From the NCBI GenBank assembly GCA_949284065.1, contig CASDUO010000023.1, forward strand, positions 1-41,823: a stretch of 41,823 nt of DNA. Reading direction: 5' to 3'. The first letter of the stretch is position 1, and each line of letters begins with the position of its first letter. This document shows, in pieces, positions 25,751 through 34,144 of the stretch. Origin of the DNA: an uncultured Bacillota bacterium. GTDB lineage: Bacteria > Bacillota > Clostridia > Peptostreptococcales > Anaerovoracaceae. The position numbers were made by a program, and so were the translations under genes. The notes below the pieces were generated by a model. It had not been told where the DNA came from. It ran no database searches and saw nothing but the letters and a program-made list of their open reading frames with translations.

Positions 25751-25925
25751 CAACGTTTATCAGGTGCTGGACAGGTATCCGGAACTGGCAGATGTATTCG
25801 GATCTTTCGGACTGACCTGCATCGGATGTCCCGGTTCGGCCATGGAGAGCATAGAAGATGCAGCCATGGGCCACGATGTGGATGTAGATGCTTTGCTGGA
25901 AAAAATAAACGAGAGATTGAAGTGA
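25734..25925 (+). CDS. DUF1858 domain-containing protein
   Basis: A 63-residue protein made of a single DUF1858 domain (NVYQVLDRYPELADVFGSFGL, then CIGCPGSAMESIEDAAMGH). Such domains are found alone or in front of hybrid-cluster and ScdA/RIC-like iron proteins; the CxxC in TCIGCPG could bind metal. The ATG at 25734 follows GAGGAGGC at optimal spacing and lies inside the end of dnaB in another frame. Its presence between dnaB and the DnaD-type gene is probably an operon convenience. Function unknown. Confidence 0.8.
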   Translation: MIKKDDNVYQVLDRYPELADVFGSFGLTCIGCPGSAMESIEDAAMGHDVDVDALLEKINERLK

Positions 25926-25937
25926 GGCGCAGGAAGA

Positions 25938-27167
25938 TTGAGTTACGGAAAGAACAAAACAAGAGAGTGTTTCCTTGGAGACACCTCTGTTGAGAATGTG
26001 TTCATAAGAGAATATATGGCTGTAGCACCGGAAACATATACGAAAGTCTATCTGTTCGGACTCATGGCCGCCGGCCTTGAGGAGGAAATAGACGACAGGG
26101 ATATAGAGGCTGAGCTGGACCTGCCTAAAGGCACCGCAGCAGAGGCCTGGCGGTATTGGGCGAGCAAAGGAGTCGTGGAGATGGAAGAAGGGGCTCCGGT
26201 TTTTTTGTCTTTGAAAGAATTCATATACGGCAACACGGACAGGAAGAAAAGAGAAAACCGGAGAGCTGACAGCCATGCCCCGACCCCAGGGGGAGCAAGT
26301 CCTCTGCGTTGGGACGGAGACCTCAAGGCTATGTGGGAAAAAATAGAGAAAACGGCGGAAAGAGCCGTCTCCGGCACAGAGATCGCAGATGTGAACAGGA
26401 TGATCGAGGAATACGACCTGGAGCCGGCTATGGTGACCGTGGCCTATGAAGAGGGCAGGAACAAGGGCAACACAGACAGGAAATATGTGAGAGCCATAAT
26501 ACTGAACTGGGCCAGGAACGATATAAGGACCGAAGAAGAGGCGAGAGAACATCAGGCGGGAACGGGAAAGAGACAGGGAGAATACAAAAGCGTCGCTAAG
26601 GCCATGGGATTCTTCCGGGGTCTCACCGCAGAAGAAAAGAGGCTCATAGATTCCTGGTTCGACGATCTCAACTGTACGGTGGACGAGGTGATAAAGGCCT
26701 GTGACAAGACTGCGGCCATAAACAACCCGAATATCAAATATGTGGACAAGGTCATCCGGGGCACCAGGGAAAAGGAGGATGCGGTATCATATAACCGTGT
26801 CAAAGAATATTACAGCAGACTGAGAGAAAAAGCGGAAGGAGAGGCGGCGGAGCGAAAGGACAGGGTACATGAGATGATACCCGAGATAAGAGAAATAGAC
26901 GACAGCCTCATCGACCTGAACACCCGCATGATACATGTGGCCATCGACGGCGGAGCCGGAGCGCAGCAGGAGATAGGAGCTATAAAAGAGCAGACGGAAG
27001 AATTGCAGGAAAAGAGGAAAAAGCTGCTCAGTGCAGCCGGCATACCTGTGGATTTTGAAAATCCCCGTTACAGATGTTCCATATGCAAAGACACCGGTGT
27101 GACACCGGAGGGATCGAAATGCAGATGTTACATGGAAAGGGAAAATGAACTCCGGGCCTCTACTTAA
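25938..27167 (+). CDS. DnaD-type replication protein fused to a DnaI/DnaC N-terminal domain
   Basis: Residues 1-100 look like the DnaD-type N-terminal winged-helix part (RDIEAELDLPKGTAAEAWRYW). Two DnaD C-terminal-like helical repeats follow: about 125-195 (VNRMIEEYDLEPAMVTVAYEE, KYVRAIILNWARND) and 220-277 (IDSWFDDLNCTVDEVIKACD, NIKYVDKVIRG). Residues about 285-409 match the N-terminal domain of the DnaI/DnaC helicase loader: IPEIREIDDSLIDLNTR, a coiled coil, and a zinc-type motif CX2C-X11-CXC (Cys380, 383, 395, 397; RYRCSICKDTG). The AAA+ ATPase that normally follows is absent; the frame ends there and overlaps the convergent thioesterase by 4 bases. It starts with TTG behind CGCAGGAAGA. 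Confidence 0.75.
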   Translation: MSYGKNKTRECFLGDTSVENVFIREYMAVAPETYTKVYLFGLMAAGLEEEIDDRDIEAELDLPKGTAAEAWRYWASKGVVEMEEGAPVFLSLKEFIYGNTDRKKRENRRADSHAPTPGGASPLRWDGDLKAMWEKIEKTAERAVSGTEIADVNRMIEEYDLEPAMVTVAYEEGRNKGNTDRKYVRAIILNWARNDIRTEEEAREHQAGTGKRQGEYKSVAKAMGFFRGLTAEEKRLIDSWFDDLNCTVDEVIKACDKTAAINNPNIKYVDKVIRGTREKEDAVSYNRVKEYYSRLREKAEGEAAERKDRVHEMIPEIREIDDSLIDLNTRMIHVAIDGGAGAQQEIGAIKEQTEELQEKRKKLLSAAGIPVDFENPRYRCSICKDTGVTPEGSKCRCYMERENELRAST

Positions 27168-27949
27168 GCGGAGTCCTCTTTGGGTCCCCAGAAGAAAGTG
27201 ACCATGGCGCACATGGTTCCCGGATCCTCCTTATCGAAGATCATAGATGTGGTATACATACCGCCGGGATGGTCCTTGTTCAGATAGTATTTGGTCAGGA
27301 CCCGGGCGCCCCGTCTGAGTTCGTGTTTGTAAGCGACCTTTATTTTTTTTATCCTGTTGCAGGCCCAGGTGTCGTCGTCAACGTCATCCATCGCCCACTC
27401 CACATAAACGGAATTGTTCACATGATCGTTGTTGTCCATGTCCCTTCTCGTGACGGTGAACTCTCTTTCGCTGAAAAGGAGTTCCTCATCGACAGGCGGG
27501 AAACTGTAATCAGGTTCTTTTATGGGCCTGGGGTCAGGAAATAGGTAGGGGAGGAAAAAATCCTGGGGCATCTTGTATGGCCGTCTCTTGGCTATGTCTG
27601 TTATGACCCATCTCGCTGATGCATAACACACCGGTTCTACGTTTTCATCCAGTATCTCCGAGTCACGGTCTGCCTGTATGTGCTTGTGTTTTCTGGACCA
27701 GGTCATGCCGGTGAGCTCCTCTTCGTCAGCAGGAAGCCTGTAAATATCTATGTCCCAGTACAGGAGGAGCCATGCCAGATGACGCTCCTGGAGGAATTCG
27801 GTGCCGTATCCTATGTGGTTGGAATGTTCTACGGCAAGATCCTGTATGTATTTGACTATTTGTACAGGTCCGATTTTTCCATCTTCGAAAAGATCCGAAT
27901 ATCTTACCCGGATCTTGTGTATAAAACATTGTTTATCGTCGTACTTCAT
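27164..27949 (-). CDS. Acyl-ACP thioesterase
   Basis: Bacterial acyl-[acyl carrier protein] thioesterase with two hotdog folds, releasing fatty acids from ACP. First hotdog: KIRVRYSDLFEDGKIGPVQIVKYIQDLAVEHSN, then LAWLLLYWDIDI. Second hotdog: FTVTRRDMDNNDHVNNSVYVEW, which carries the Asp, Asn and His expected at the active site. The 261 residues are normal. It starts 9 bases after the histidine kinase stop with AGGATGA as ribosome binding site, so it is the third gene of the regulator-kinase-thioesterase unit. The convergent DnaD-type gene overlaps its end by 4 bases. Confidence 0.88.
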   Translation of the reverse strand: MKYDDKQCFIHKIRVRYSDLFEDGKIGPVQIVKYIQDLAVEHSNHIGYGTEFLQERHLAWLLLYWDIDIYRLPADEEELTGMTWSRKHKHIQADRDSEILDENVEPVCYASARWVITDIAKRRPYKMPQDFFLPYLFPDPRPIKEPDYSFPPVDEELLFSEREFTVTRRDMDNNDHVNNSVYVEWAMDDVDDDTWACNRIKKIKVAYKHELRRGARVLTKYYLNKDHPGGMYTTSMIFDKEDPGTMCAMVTFFWGPKEDSA

Positions 27950-27958
27950 ATCGTCATC

Positions 27959-29413
27959 CTACTCTCTGTCTTTGCAGAACCTCAAAATGAAAGAGGTCCC
28001 TTCTCCCAGGCGGCTTTCCACATCTATGTCTATATGGTGGGCGTTGGCTATCTGTCTGACCATGGAAAGACCGAGCCCCATGCTGCCGCTCTGATCTGCA
28101 TTACGCACATCGTCGACGCGGAAAAACCGGTCCCATATTTTCGGAAGAGCATGATCCGGTATGCCTATGCCCGTGTCCTCGATGACGAGGGTAGGGATAC
28201 TGTTCTCTTCAAAGAGCCTGAGCTCCACAGTGCCGCCGGGTTTGTTATATTTGATACCGTTGCTTATTATGTTTTCCAGCATCCTCTCTATAAGGGCTGC
28301 ATCTCCGTTTATTATAACACTTTCCTGACAATTTGAAGTGACCTTTACATTATTTTTTGCGGCGGTGATGTCCATGGTGGCGGCAAGGGTATCGACGGTC
28401 TTTGAAAGATCCATGGCTTCACAGTTCAGCTGCAGCATGTTGCGGTCGGCTCTGGCAAGGGCCAGCAGCTCATTGGTGAGGCCTGACATCCTTTCCGACT
28501 GAGCCAATATGGTCCTGAAGGCCTCTTCCACCTCTTCCCTGTCATCGAGATTTTCCAGGGCGAGCTGGCTCTGGTTCATTATGACAGCAATGGGAGTGCG
28601 CAGTTCATGGGACGCATCCCTGGAAAACTGTCGTTCCATCTCAAAAGAGGCCTCCAGTCTGTCCAGCATATCGTTGAAGGTTTTGGCAGTCATGTATATT
28701 TCATCCTTGCCGAACTTTTCAAGGCCCTCTATCTCTATGCGTTTTGAAAGGTCTTTCCCCGCCTGGATGTTTTCCGCAGTGGCGATTATGTGGTTGATAG
28801 GCGCAAAGGCCCGTTTCGTTATGTAGTAGCCCACCATGACAGCCACGAGGACCAGGAAGGGAAGGGCCATGAAAAACATCATGCTGACGTTGGATGTTGC
28901 AGGGAAGATGTCGTCTTTTGCAGCTGAGGACACGCCCCTGATCCAGACAGGTGGATCGTCGGAATACTGCAGCTTTCTGTCGTAGACGAAGAAAGGGGTA
29001 TCGTCGGGAGAATCTTCAGGCGGTTCCACCCTGCGGACCTCATCGGCCTTGAAAGGCACATCTTCAAGAAAGTCCTGGGAATACAGGCCTGTGACTATGA
29101 GGCCGTTGTTGCGGAGGACCAGTATGTTTACGCCGTCAACATAATCCTCGAGACCGTCGTCTATGGTGAGATCTCCGTCATAGAGACGCACATCGGAAAC
29201 GCTCTGGTCGACGATGGTTTCAAGATCCCCCCTCGCGTTGGTCTCCATCATCTTTTGACCGTAGGATATCAGCAAAAAAAAGGCAAGGAGCAAAATCACC
29301 ACGAACATGGCCACATACCAAAAGGTGACCCGTTTCTTTATGGAGAATTTCCTCACCCGTTTGCTTTTGCTGCTTTTTTTCACAACTGTGCTGTTTTCTT
29401 TTCCTTTTATCAT
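27959..29413 (-). CDS. Sensor histidine kinase
   Basis: Membrane kinase of a two-component pair. Transmembrane helices lie at about 31-50 and 178-199, enclosing an extracytoplasmic sensor domain of about 125 residues with no recognised ligand motif. HAMP follows (about 200-255). The dimerisation helix holds the phosphorylated His269 in SRDASHELRTPIAVI. The ATP-binding domain has the N box ENIISNGIKYN, G1 IEDTGIGIPD, an F box near RFFRVD and G2 GSMGLGLSMVRQIA. A basic cytoplasmic start (KKSSKSKRVRKFSIKKR) precedes helix 1. It lies 8 bases after its response regulator and just before the thioesterase; the stimulus is unknown. Confidence 0.93.
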   Translation of the reverse strand: MIKGKENSTVVKKSSKSKRVRKFSIKKRVTFWYVAMFVVILLLAFFLLISYGQKMMETNARGDLETIVDQSVSDVRLYDGDLTIDDGLEDYVDGVNILVLRNNGLIVTGLYSQDFLEDVPFKADEVRRVEPPEDSPDDTPFFVYDRKLQYSDDPPVWIRGVSSAAKDDIFPATSNVSMMFFMALPFLVLVAVMVGYYITKRAFAPINHIIATAENIQAGKDLSKRIEIEGLEKFGKDEIYMTAKTFNDMLDRLEASFEMERQFSRDASHELRTPIAVIMNQSQLALENLDDREEVEEAFRTILAQSERMSGLTNELLALARADRNMLQLNCEAMDLSKTVDTLAATMDITAAKNNVKVTSNCQESVIINGDAALIERMLENIISNGIKYNKPGGTVELRLFEENSIPTLVIEDTGIGIPDHALPKIWDRFFRVDDVRNADQSGSMGLGLSMVRQIANAHHIDIDVESRLGEGTSFILRFCKDRE

Positions 29414-29421
29414 TTTACCGG

Positions 29422-30099
29422 TCAGTCTTCCTTCAGTACGTAGCCTACGCCGCGGACAGTGTGGATCAGTTTTTTGTCATGGCCTTCATCTATCTTTTTT
29501 CTCAGGTACCTTATATACACGTCCACCATGTTGGAACTGCCTTCATAGTCGTAGTTCCAGATGTGGGACTCTATTTTTTCCCGGGAAAGGACCACGTCCC
29601 GGTTTAGGATCATATATTCCAATATGGAGAATTCCTTTGCCGAAAGGCTTATTTCCTGTCCGCCCCTGGTAACGGTGCGGGAGGAGATGTCCATTTCCAG
29701 ATCGGCTATTTCCAGCCGGCTGGTCTTGCCCGGAGAGGCAGAGGATTTTCTGGTAAGTACCCTGATGCGGGCCATGAGCTCGTCAAGGGCGAAGGGCTTC
29801 GTGAGATAATCGTCAGCGCCATGATCCAGGCCCGCCACCTTATCGGAAACGGCGTCTTTCGCAGTGAGCATCATGATGGGACAGTGGATGCCTTTTTGCC
29901 TTGCAGTCTTAAGGACCGTCATACCGTCCATGACGGGAAGCATTATATCCAAAAGGACTACGTCGTATTCAGTGGATTCGAGAAAGGCCAGGCCCTCCTC
30001 TCCGTCAAAACAGGAATCCACGCTGTACCCCTCCTGAGTGAGTTTTTTTGTCAGTATCCTGTTAAGGTTCTTTTCATCTTCAACTATTAAAATCCGCAT
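29422..30099 (-). CDS. OmpR/PhoB family response regulator
   Basis: DNA-binding partner of the adjacent kinase. The receiver domain (1-118) has the acidic pair in ILIVEDEK, the phosphorylated Asp51 in VVLLDIMLP, Thr in MLTAKDA and Lys in DDYLTKPF. The C-terminal winged helix (about 128-225) ends with DVYIRYLRKKIDEG and IHTVRGVGYVL. The start is placed at 30099 (MRILIVEDE) behind CAGGAG; the frame is open for 23 codons more, but these do not look coding. Two tandem hairpins lie in its leader. Confidence 0.95.
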   Translation of the reverse strand: MRILIVEDEKNLNRILTKKLTQEGYSVDSCFDGEEGLAFLESTEYDVVLLDIMLPVMDGMTVLKTARQKGIHCPIMMLTAKDAVSDKVAGLDHGADDYLTKPFALDELMARIRVLTRKSSASPGKTSRLEIADLEMDISSRTVTRGGQEISLSAKEFSILEYMILNRDVVLSREKIESHIWNYDYEGSSNMVDVYIRYLRKKIDEGHDKKLIHTVRGVGYVLKED

Positions 30100-30131
30100 A
30101 TGGAGACTCCTGACGTGTTTGATACTATGTG

Positions 30132-30190
30132 ATGCCGGATGATATATGTGATATCCGGCATAGACCATATGACCGGCGGAGCCCGGTCAT
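30132..30190. promoter_or_regulatory. Two tandem hairpins between the response regulator and divIC
   Basis: ATGCCGGAT/ATCCGGCAT (30132-30140 with 30153-30161) and ATGACCGG/CCGGTCAT (30169-30176 with 30183-30190) are perfect stems. On the plus strand the second is followed by CGTTTTTATTTTA, so it could stop leftover rightward transcription. On the minus strand both would sit in the response regulator leader. Confidence 0.5.
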
Positions 30191-30212
30191 CGTTTTTATT
30201 TTATCACATATA

Positions 30213-30221
30213 TGGTATAAT
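30213..30221 (+). promoter_or_regulatory. Extended -10 promoter of divIC
   Basis: TGGTATAAT is a perfect extended -10 element 39 bases before the divIC ATG. The -35 region is only a T-run. Confidence 0.55.
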
Positions 30222-30260
30222 AACTTGCGAATATTAAGAAACCATTAAACAGGGGATTCT

Positions 30261-30617
30261 ATGGAAAAAAAGAGACGATCTGCGGAAAGGAGACGGCCGG
30301 AAACGCCGGAGGAACAGCGAAAGAGACGCAGGAAGAGGTCAGCGAGACGGAAGAAACTCATACCTGTGGCGATAATCCTGGCTGTTTTGGGTTTTGCTTT
30401 TTTTTCTTTATACAGGATAGTCGATCTGAAGCTCGAACAAAAGGAGCTTTTGGCACAGCAGGAAAAGCTGGAGCAGCAAAAAAAAGAATTGGACAGTCAG
30501 CTGGAAGACTCAGACGATCCGGAACTCATAGAGAGCAAGGCGAGAGAACTGCTCAATATGATAATGCCGGGTGAATCTCTCTATGTCCTTCCCGATGACG
30601 GTAAAACAGGTGAATGA
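30261..30617 (+). CDS. Septum formation initiator family protein (DivIC/FtsB-like)
   Basis: A 118-residue bitopic division protein. A very basic cytoplasmic start (residues 1-32, RRRKRSARRKK) precedes one transmembrane helix (about 34-52, PVAIILAVLGFAFFSLY). A leucine/glutamine-rich coiled coil follows (LEQKELLAQQEKLEQQKKEL) and the family end ESKARELLNMIMPGESLYVL. Such proteins bind FtsL in the divisome. The gene begins a rightward unit with rnmV and rsmA. Exact paralogue (DivIC or a FtsL-like form) cannot be decided. Confidence 0.85.
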   Translation: MEKKRRSAERRRPETPEEQRKRRRKRSARRKKLIPVAIILAVLGFAFFSLYRIVDLKLEQKELLAQQEKLEQQKKELDSQLEDSDDPELIESKARELLNMIMPGESLYVLPDDGKTGE

Positions 30618-30618
30618 A

Positions 30619-31206
30619 GTGGACGGGGACAAGGATAAAGGAAAAGACAATAGGGGGACAGTCAGTGGAGTAAAAGAAGTGATAATAGTAGAGGGCCGCA
30701 ACGATTTGAGAGCCGTTAGAGAGGCTTTCCCGGGAGCGGACGTCATAGAGACTCACGGCTTCGGGATCACAGAGGAAAAGCTGGAGCTCATAGCAAAGGC
30801 ATATGCCGGCAGAGGGATACTCATACTGACAGATCCTGACCATGCAGGAGAAAACATAAGGAGGAAACTCAAAGAGAGGTTCCCCGAAGCGAAGGAGGCT
30901 TTCCTCACAAGGAGCGAGGCCGAGAAAAAAGGAGACATAGGCGTGGAAAACGCCACAGGAGAAGATATCCGGAAAGCAGTGGAAAAGGCCAGGGCCCGGT
31001 TGACGGAGAGAGAGGACATATTCTCTCCTGAGGACCTGTTCGAAGCCGGTCTCGCAGGGCGGCCGGGAGCCGCGAAGGAAAGGCAGCGCATGGGGAAGGC
31101 CCTGGGGATAGGCTACGGGAATGCCGGGGCGTTCCTGAGAAAACTCAACGGATACGGTGTGACGAAGGAAGAATTCAATGGAGCTTTGCGCAGCGGAAAG
31201 AGTTAA
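30619..31206 (+). CDS. rnmV: Ribonuclease M5 (Toprim domain)
   Basis: Cuts 5S rRNA precursors to the mature form. The Toprim fold is clear: VKEVIIVEGRNDLRAV with the catalytic Glu, THGFGITEEKLELI, and GILILTDPDHAGENIRRKL with the DxD metal site. The C-terminal half (SPEDLFEAGL, RMGKALGIGYGNAGAFLRKLNGYGVTKEEF) is also family-specific. The start is uncertain: the frame is open back into divIC. GTG 30619 is chosen because AGGTGA precedes it at good spacing, giving 195 residues. The rsmA start overlaps its last 29 bases, the usual rnmV-rsmA arrangement in Firmicutes. Confidence 0.88.
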   Translation: MDGDKDKGKDNRGTVSGVKEVIIVEGRNDLRAVREAFPGADVIETHGFGITEEKLELIAKAYAGRGILILTDPDHAGENIRRKLKERFPEAKEAFLTRSEAEKKGDIGVENATGEDIRKAVEKARARLTEREDIFSPEDLFEAGLAGRPGAAKERQRMGKALGIGYGNAGAFLRKLNGYGVTKEEFNGALRSGKS

Positions 31207-32056
31207 AAGAGGACTGAAGGCTTACGGAGTCACCCCGTCAAAGAGCCTGGGCCAGAATTTCCTCACAGACGACCATGTCATAGAGGAGATATGTGACGGT
31301 GCAGACATAGGTGAAGAGGATCTGGTAATAGAGATAGGTCCGGGCCTGGGGGTGCTCACTGCCCGGCTGGCGGAGAGAGCCGCCGCAGTGGTGGGGGTGG
31401 AGATAGACCGGCGTATGACTGAAGTGCTCACAGATTCCTTTGCTTTTTATGAGAACGTGAAGATACTCAACTGCGATATATTGAAAACGTCCCTGGCGGA
31501 GATCATAAGCCGGGAGGACACAGGCGGTTTCGGTGCCGTGAAGGTGGTGGGGAACCTTCCATACTACATAACCACTCCCATAATATTGAAGGTCCTGAAG
31601 GAGAGCGGCGATAGCCCGTCACGGATAAAGAGCCTGACAGCCATGATGCAGAAAGAGGTGGCTGAAAGGATAGGAGCCTCACCGTCTACGAAGGCCTACG
31701 GGACCATTTCTCTGGCGGCGGAATACTATTCCCGGGTATACGAGGTCACCGATGTGCCGAGGGACGCCTTCATACCCAGTCCCAATGTGGATTCAAGGGT
31801 GCTGAGGATGGACATAAGAGAGAAAAAACCGGTGGAACTGACTGATGAAGAGATCTTTTTCACCTGTATAAAAGCCGCTTTCCGGCAGAGGAGGAAGACC
31901 CTCAGGAACTGTCTTACGGGATTGGAGGGCATGGACAGGGAGACGACGGAAAGGGTACTGGTTTCTGCGGGGATAGATCCCGGCAGGAGAGGAGAGACTT
32001 TGGATATAAGAGAGTTTGCCGGCCTGGCCAACAAGGTGGCTGAGGTCTGCAGGTGA
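31178..32056 (+). CDS. rsmA: 16S rRNA dimethyladenosine transferase (RsmA/KsgA)
   Basis: Dimethylates two adjacent adenosines in helix 45 of 16S rRNA. SKSLGQNFLTDDHVIEEIC and the SAM loop VIEIGPGLGVLTARLAERA start the enzyme; the catalytic NLPYYITTPII motif and the C-terminal AFIPSPNVDSRVLRM, AAFRQRRKTLRNCL helices follow. The length of 292 residues is standard. It begins inside rnmV behind GAAGGAAG. Loss of this enzyme gives kasugamycin resistance in other bacteria, a known trait of the family. Confidence 0.95.
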   Translation: MELCAAERVKRGLKAYGVTPSKSLGQNFLTDDHVIEEICDGADIGEEDLVIEIGPGLGVLTARLAERAAAVVGVEIDRRMTEVLTDSFAFYENVKILNCDILKTSLAEIISREDTGGFGAVKVVGNLPYYITTPIILKVLKESGDSPSRIKSLTAMMQKEVAERIGASPSTKAYGTISLAAEYYSRVYEVTDVPRDAFIPSPNVDSRVLRMDIREKKPVELTDEEIFFTCIKAAFRQRRKTLRNCLTGLEGMDRETTERVLVSAGIDPGRRGETLDIREFAGLANKVAEVCR

Positions 32057-32111
32057 AACATAGCACACAGATGACGAGAGAACGGACCGCATATGAGCGG
32101 CGCATGATGAT

Positions 32112-34094
32112 ATGAAAGAGTTTTACAGAAAATATTTACATAACGGCCTTTGCCTTTGTATAGTGCTGGCCCTGGGGATAAACCTGCTTATAGAGATGCT
32201 GGCAAGACAGAGCCCCTTGGCGGGCATCGGATTCGCCTTTGAGCATCCTCTGGTATTCGGTTTCAATTCCCTTTTGATATTTGCGAGTTTCTCCATAGCT
32301 TTGCTCACGAAGCGCAGGGTGTTCATGTATATCGTGATATCCATGTTCTGGCTGGGACTGGGCATAACCAACGGGATAATACTGGGGCATCGTATGACGC
32401 CCTTTACCGTAAGTGACCTGAAAGAACTGGCCGACGGTCTTTCTCTTGCCACCAACTATTTCACGAGGACTGAACTGACCCTCATCATAACGGCAGTGGT
32501 CCTCCTTGCGGCGGTCCTGATAATACTGTTCATAAAAGCGCCTAAGAAAAAGGAAAAGATAGACTACAGGAAACATATCGCTGCAGTGATGATAATAGTG
32601 GCAGGTACCTTCGGCATATCCTGGCTGGCGGTGAAAGTCGATCTGGTGGATACATATTTTCCGAACCTTGCCTACGGTTTCAGAGACAACGGATTCACAT
32701 ATTCCTTCATAGTGACGGCCTTCGATACGGGAATAAGCAGACCCGGCGATTATTCGGCAGAAGCGGTGCGGGACATATTCACTAAGAGAGAGCTCAAGAC
32801 GAAGGTGGGAGGCAATACTCTCGACGGCAGCGAGTCCCATCCCAACATCGTATTCTTGCAGCTGGAGTCTTTCTTCGATCCTATGATCCTCAATGATGTA
32901 AAGTTCTCAAAAGACCCCATCCCCAACTTCCGCAAACTCATGGAAGAAAATACATCAGGCAAAGTGGAGGTCCCCTCTTTGGGAGCAGGTACCGCCAACA
33001 CGGAGTTCGAAGCCATGACGGGCATGAGGACCAAGTTCTTCGGTCCGGGGGAATATCCCTACAAGACTGTGATGAAGGATGAAGTATGCGAGAGCATACC
33101 GTATAACCTGAAGGATATCGGATACTCGACCCACGCCATACACAATCACAGGGGAGTATTTTACGGCAGGAATGAAGTATTCAAACATCTGGGCTTTGAT
33201 ACTTTTACTTCTCTGGAATATATGAATGGAGTCACGAACACTCCCAAGAACTGGGCGAGAGATGATGTCCTTACGAAACAGATAGAGGACGCCCTTGAAT
33301 CTACTCCCAACGAGGATTATATATATACCATATCGGTCCAGGGCCATGGCTCATACCCGACGGAGCAGCTGATAATGGACCCTGAGATAACGGTGGAGGA
33401 GGCTCCTACTGAAGAGCTGAAATGGCAGTGGGAATACTATGGGAACCAGCTTTATGAGATGGATCAGTTCATAAAAGACCTGACGGAGATGCTGGAAGGA
33501 TATGATGAAGACGTGGTGCTCATAGCTTACGGGGATCATCTTCCCGCCATAGAGAGCCTGAGCGCAGACGAGATAGAAGGGCAGAACGAATATCAGACCG
33601 ACTATCTGGTATGGTCCAACTATGACCTGGATACAGGCGACATGGACGGAAACGACTATTACATGTATCAGCTGGGGGCCATGGTCTTAGAACAGCTGGA
33701 CATACATGTGGGTACCATGACGACCTATCACCAAAACCATATGAGCCACAGCGATTACATGTCCGGCCTCCATATGCTGGAATACGACATACTCTACGGA
33801 GACAAGTTCATATACGGGGACGACGGGACAACACCATACAAGGCCACCGATATGAGGATGGGCGTGAAAGAGATAAAAGTCGATGAAGTGGTCAGGATAG
33901 GCGACCAGCTCTATATCAAGGGACAGAATTTCACAGAGTACAGCAAGATAAACCTTGACGGAGAGATATTAGATACTACCTATATAGGTCCTACTATACT
34001 GGCCCTGGAGGAAGAAGTGGATCCGGCAGAGGCGAAGAACATGAAAGTGAGCCAGGTGGAAAAGAACAAGGAGATACTTTCCACTACGGAATAA
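32112..34094 (+). CDS. LTA synthase family sulfatase-like protein with C-terminal IPT-like domain
   Basis: Membrane phosphoglycerol transferase of the LtaS type. About five transmembrane helices occupy residues 12-205. The extracytoplasmic sulfatase-fold domain follows: metal ligand Glu252 (FLQLESFFD), nucleophile Thr297 (GTANTEFEAMTGM), TISVQGHGSYP and Asp475-His476 (LIAYGDHLP). After the enzyme (ends near 570) about 85 residues form a beta-rich module (GVKEIKVDEVVRIGDQLYIK, GQNFTEYSKINLDGE) that reads like an IPT/TIG domain. Typical LtaS lacks it. The ribosome binding site is weak. Whether it makes lipoteichoic acid or another glycerol-phosphate polymer cannot be read. Confidence 0.85.
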   Translation: MKEFYRKYLHNGLCLCIVLALGINLLIEMLARQSPLAGIGFAFEHPLVFGFNSLLIFASFSIALLTKRRVFMYIVISMFWLGLGITNGIILGHRMTPFTVSDLKELADGLSLATNYFTRTELTLIITAVVLLAAVLIILFIKAPKKKEKIDYRKHIAAVMIIVAGTFGISWLAVKVDLVDTYFPNLAYGFRDNGFTYSFIVTAFDTGISRPGDYSAEAVRDIFTKRELKTKVGGNTLDGSESHPNIVFLQLESFFDPMILNDVKFSKDPIPNFRKLMEENTSGKVEVPSLGAGTANTEFEAMTGMRTKFFGPGEYPYKTVMKDEVCESIPYNLKDIGYSTHAIHNHRGVFYGRNEVFKHLGFDTFTSLEYMNGVTNTPKNWARDDVLTKQIEDALESTPNEDYIYTISVQGHGSYPTEQLIMDPEITVEEAPTEELKWQWEYYGNQLYEMDQFIKDLTEMLEGYDEDVVLIAYGDHLPAIESLSADEIEGQNEYQTDYLVWSNYDLDTGDMDGNDYYMYQLGAMVLEQLDIHVGTMTTYHQNHMSHSDYMSGLHMLEYDILYGDKFIYGDDGTTPYKATDMRMGVKEIKVDEVVRIGDQLYIKGQNFTEYSKINLDGEILDTTYIGPTILALEEEVDPAEAKNMKVSQVEKNKEILSTTE

Positions 34095-34144
34095 GGCGGA
34101 CAGGCCGTCTGTAAAAGACATGGGGACATCCGCGAGAGGAAGAG

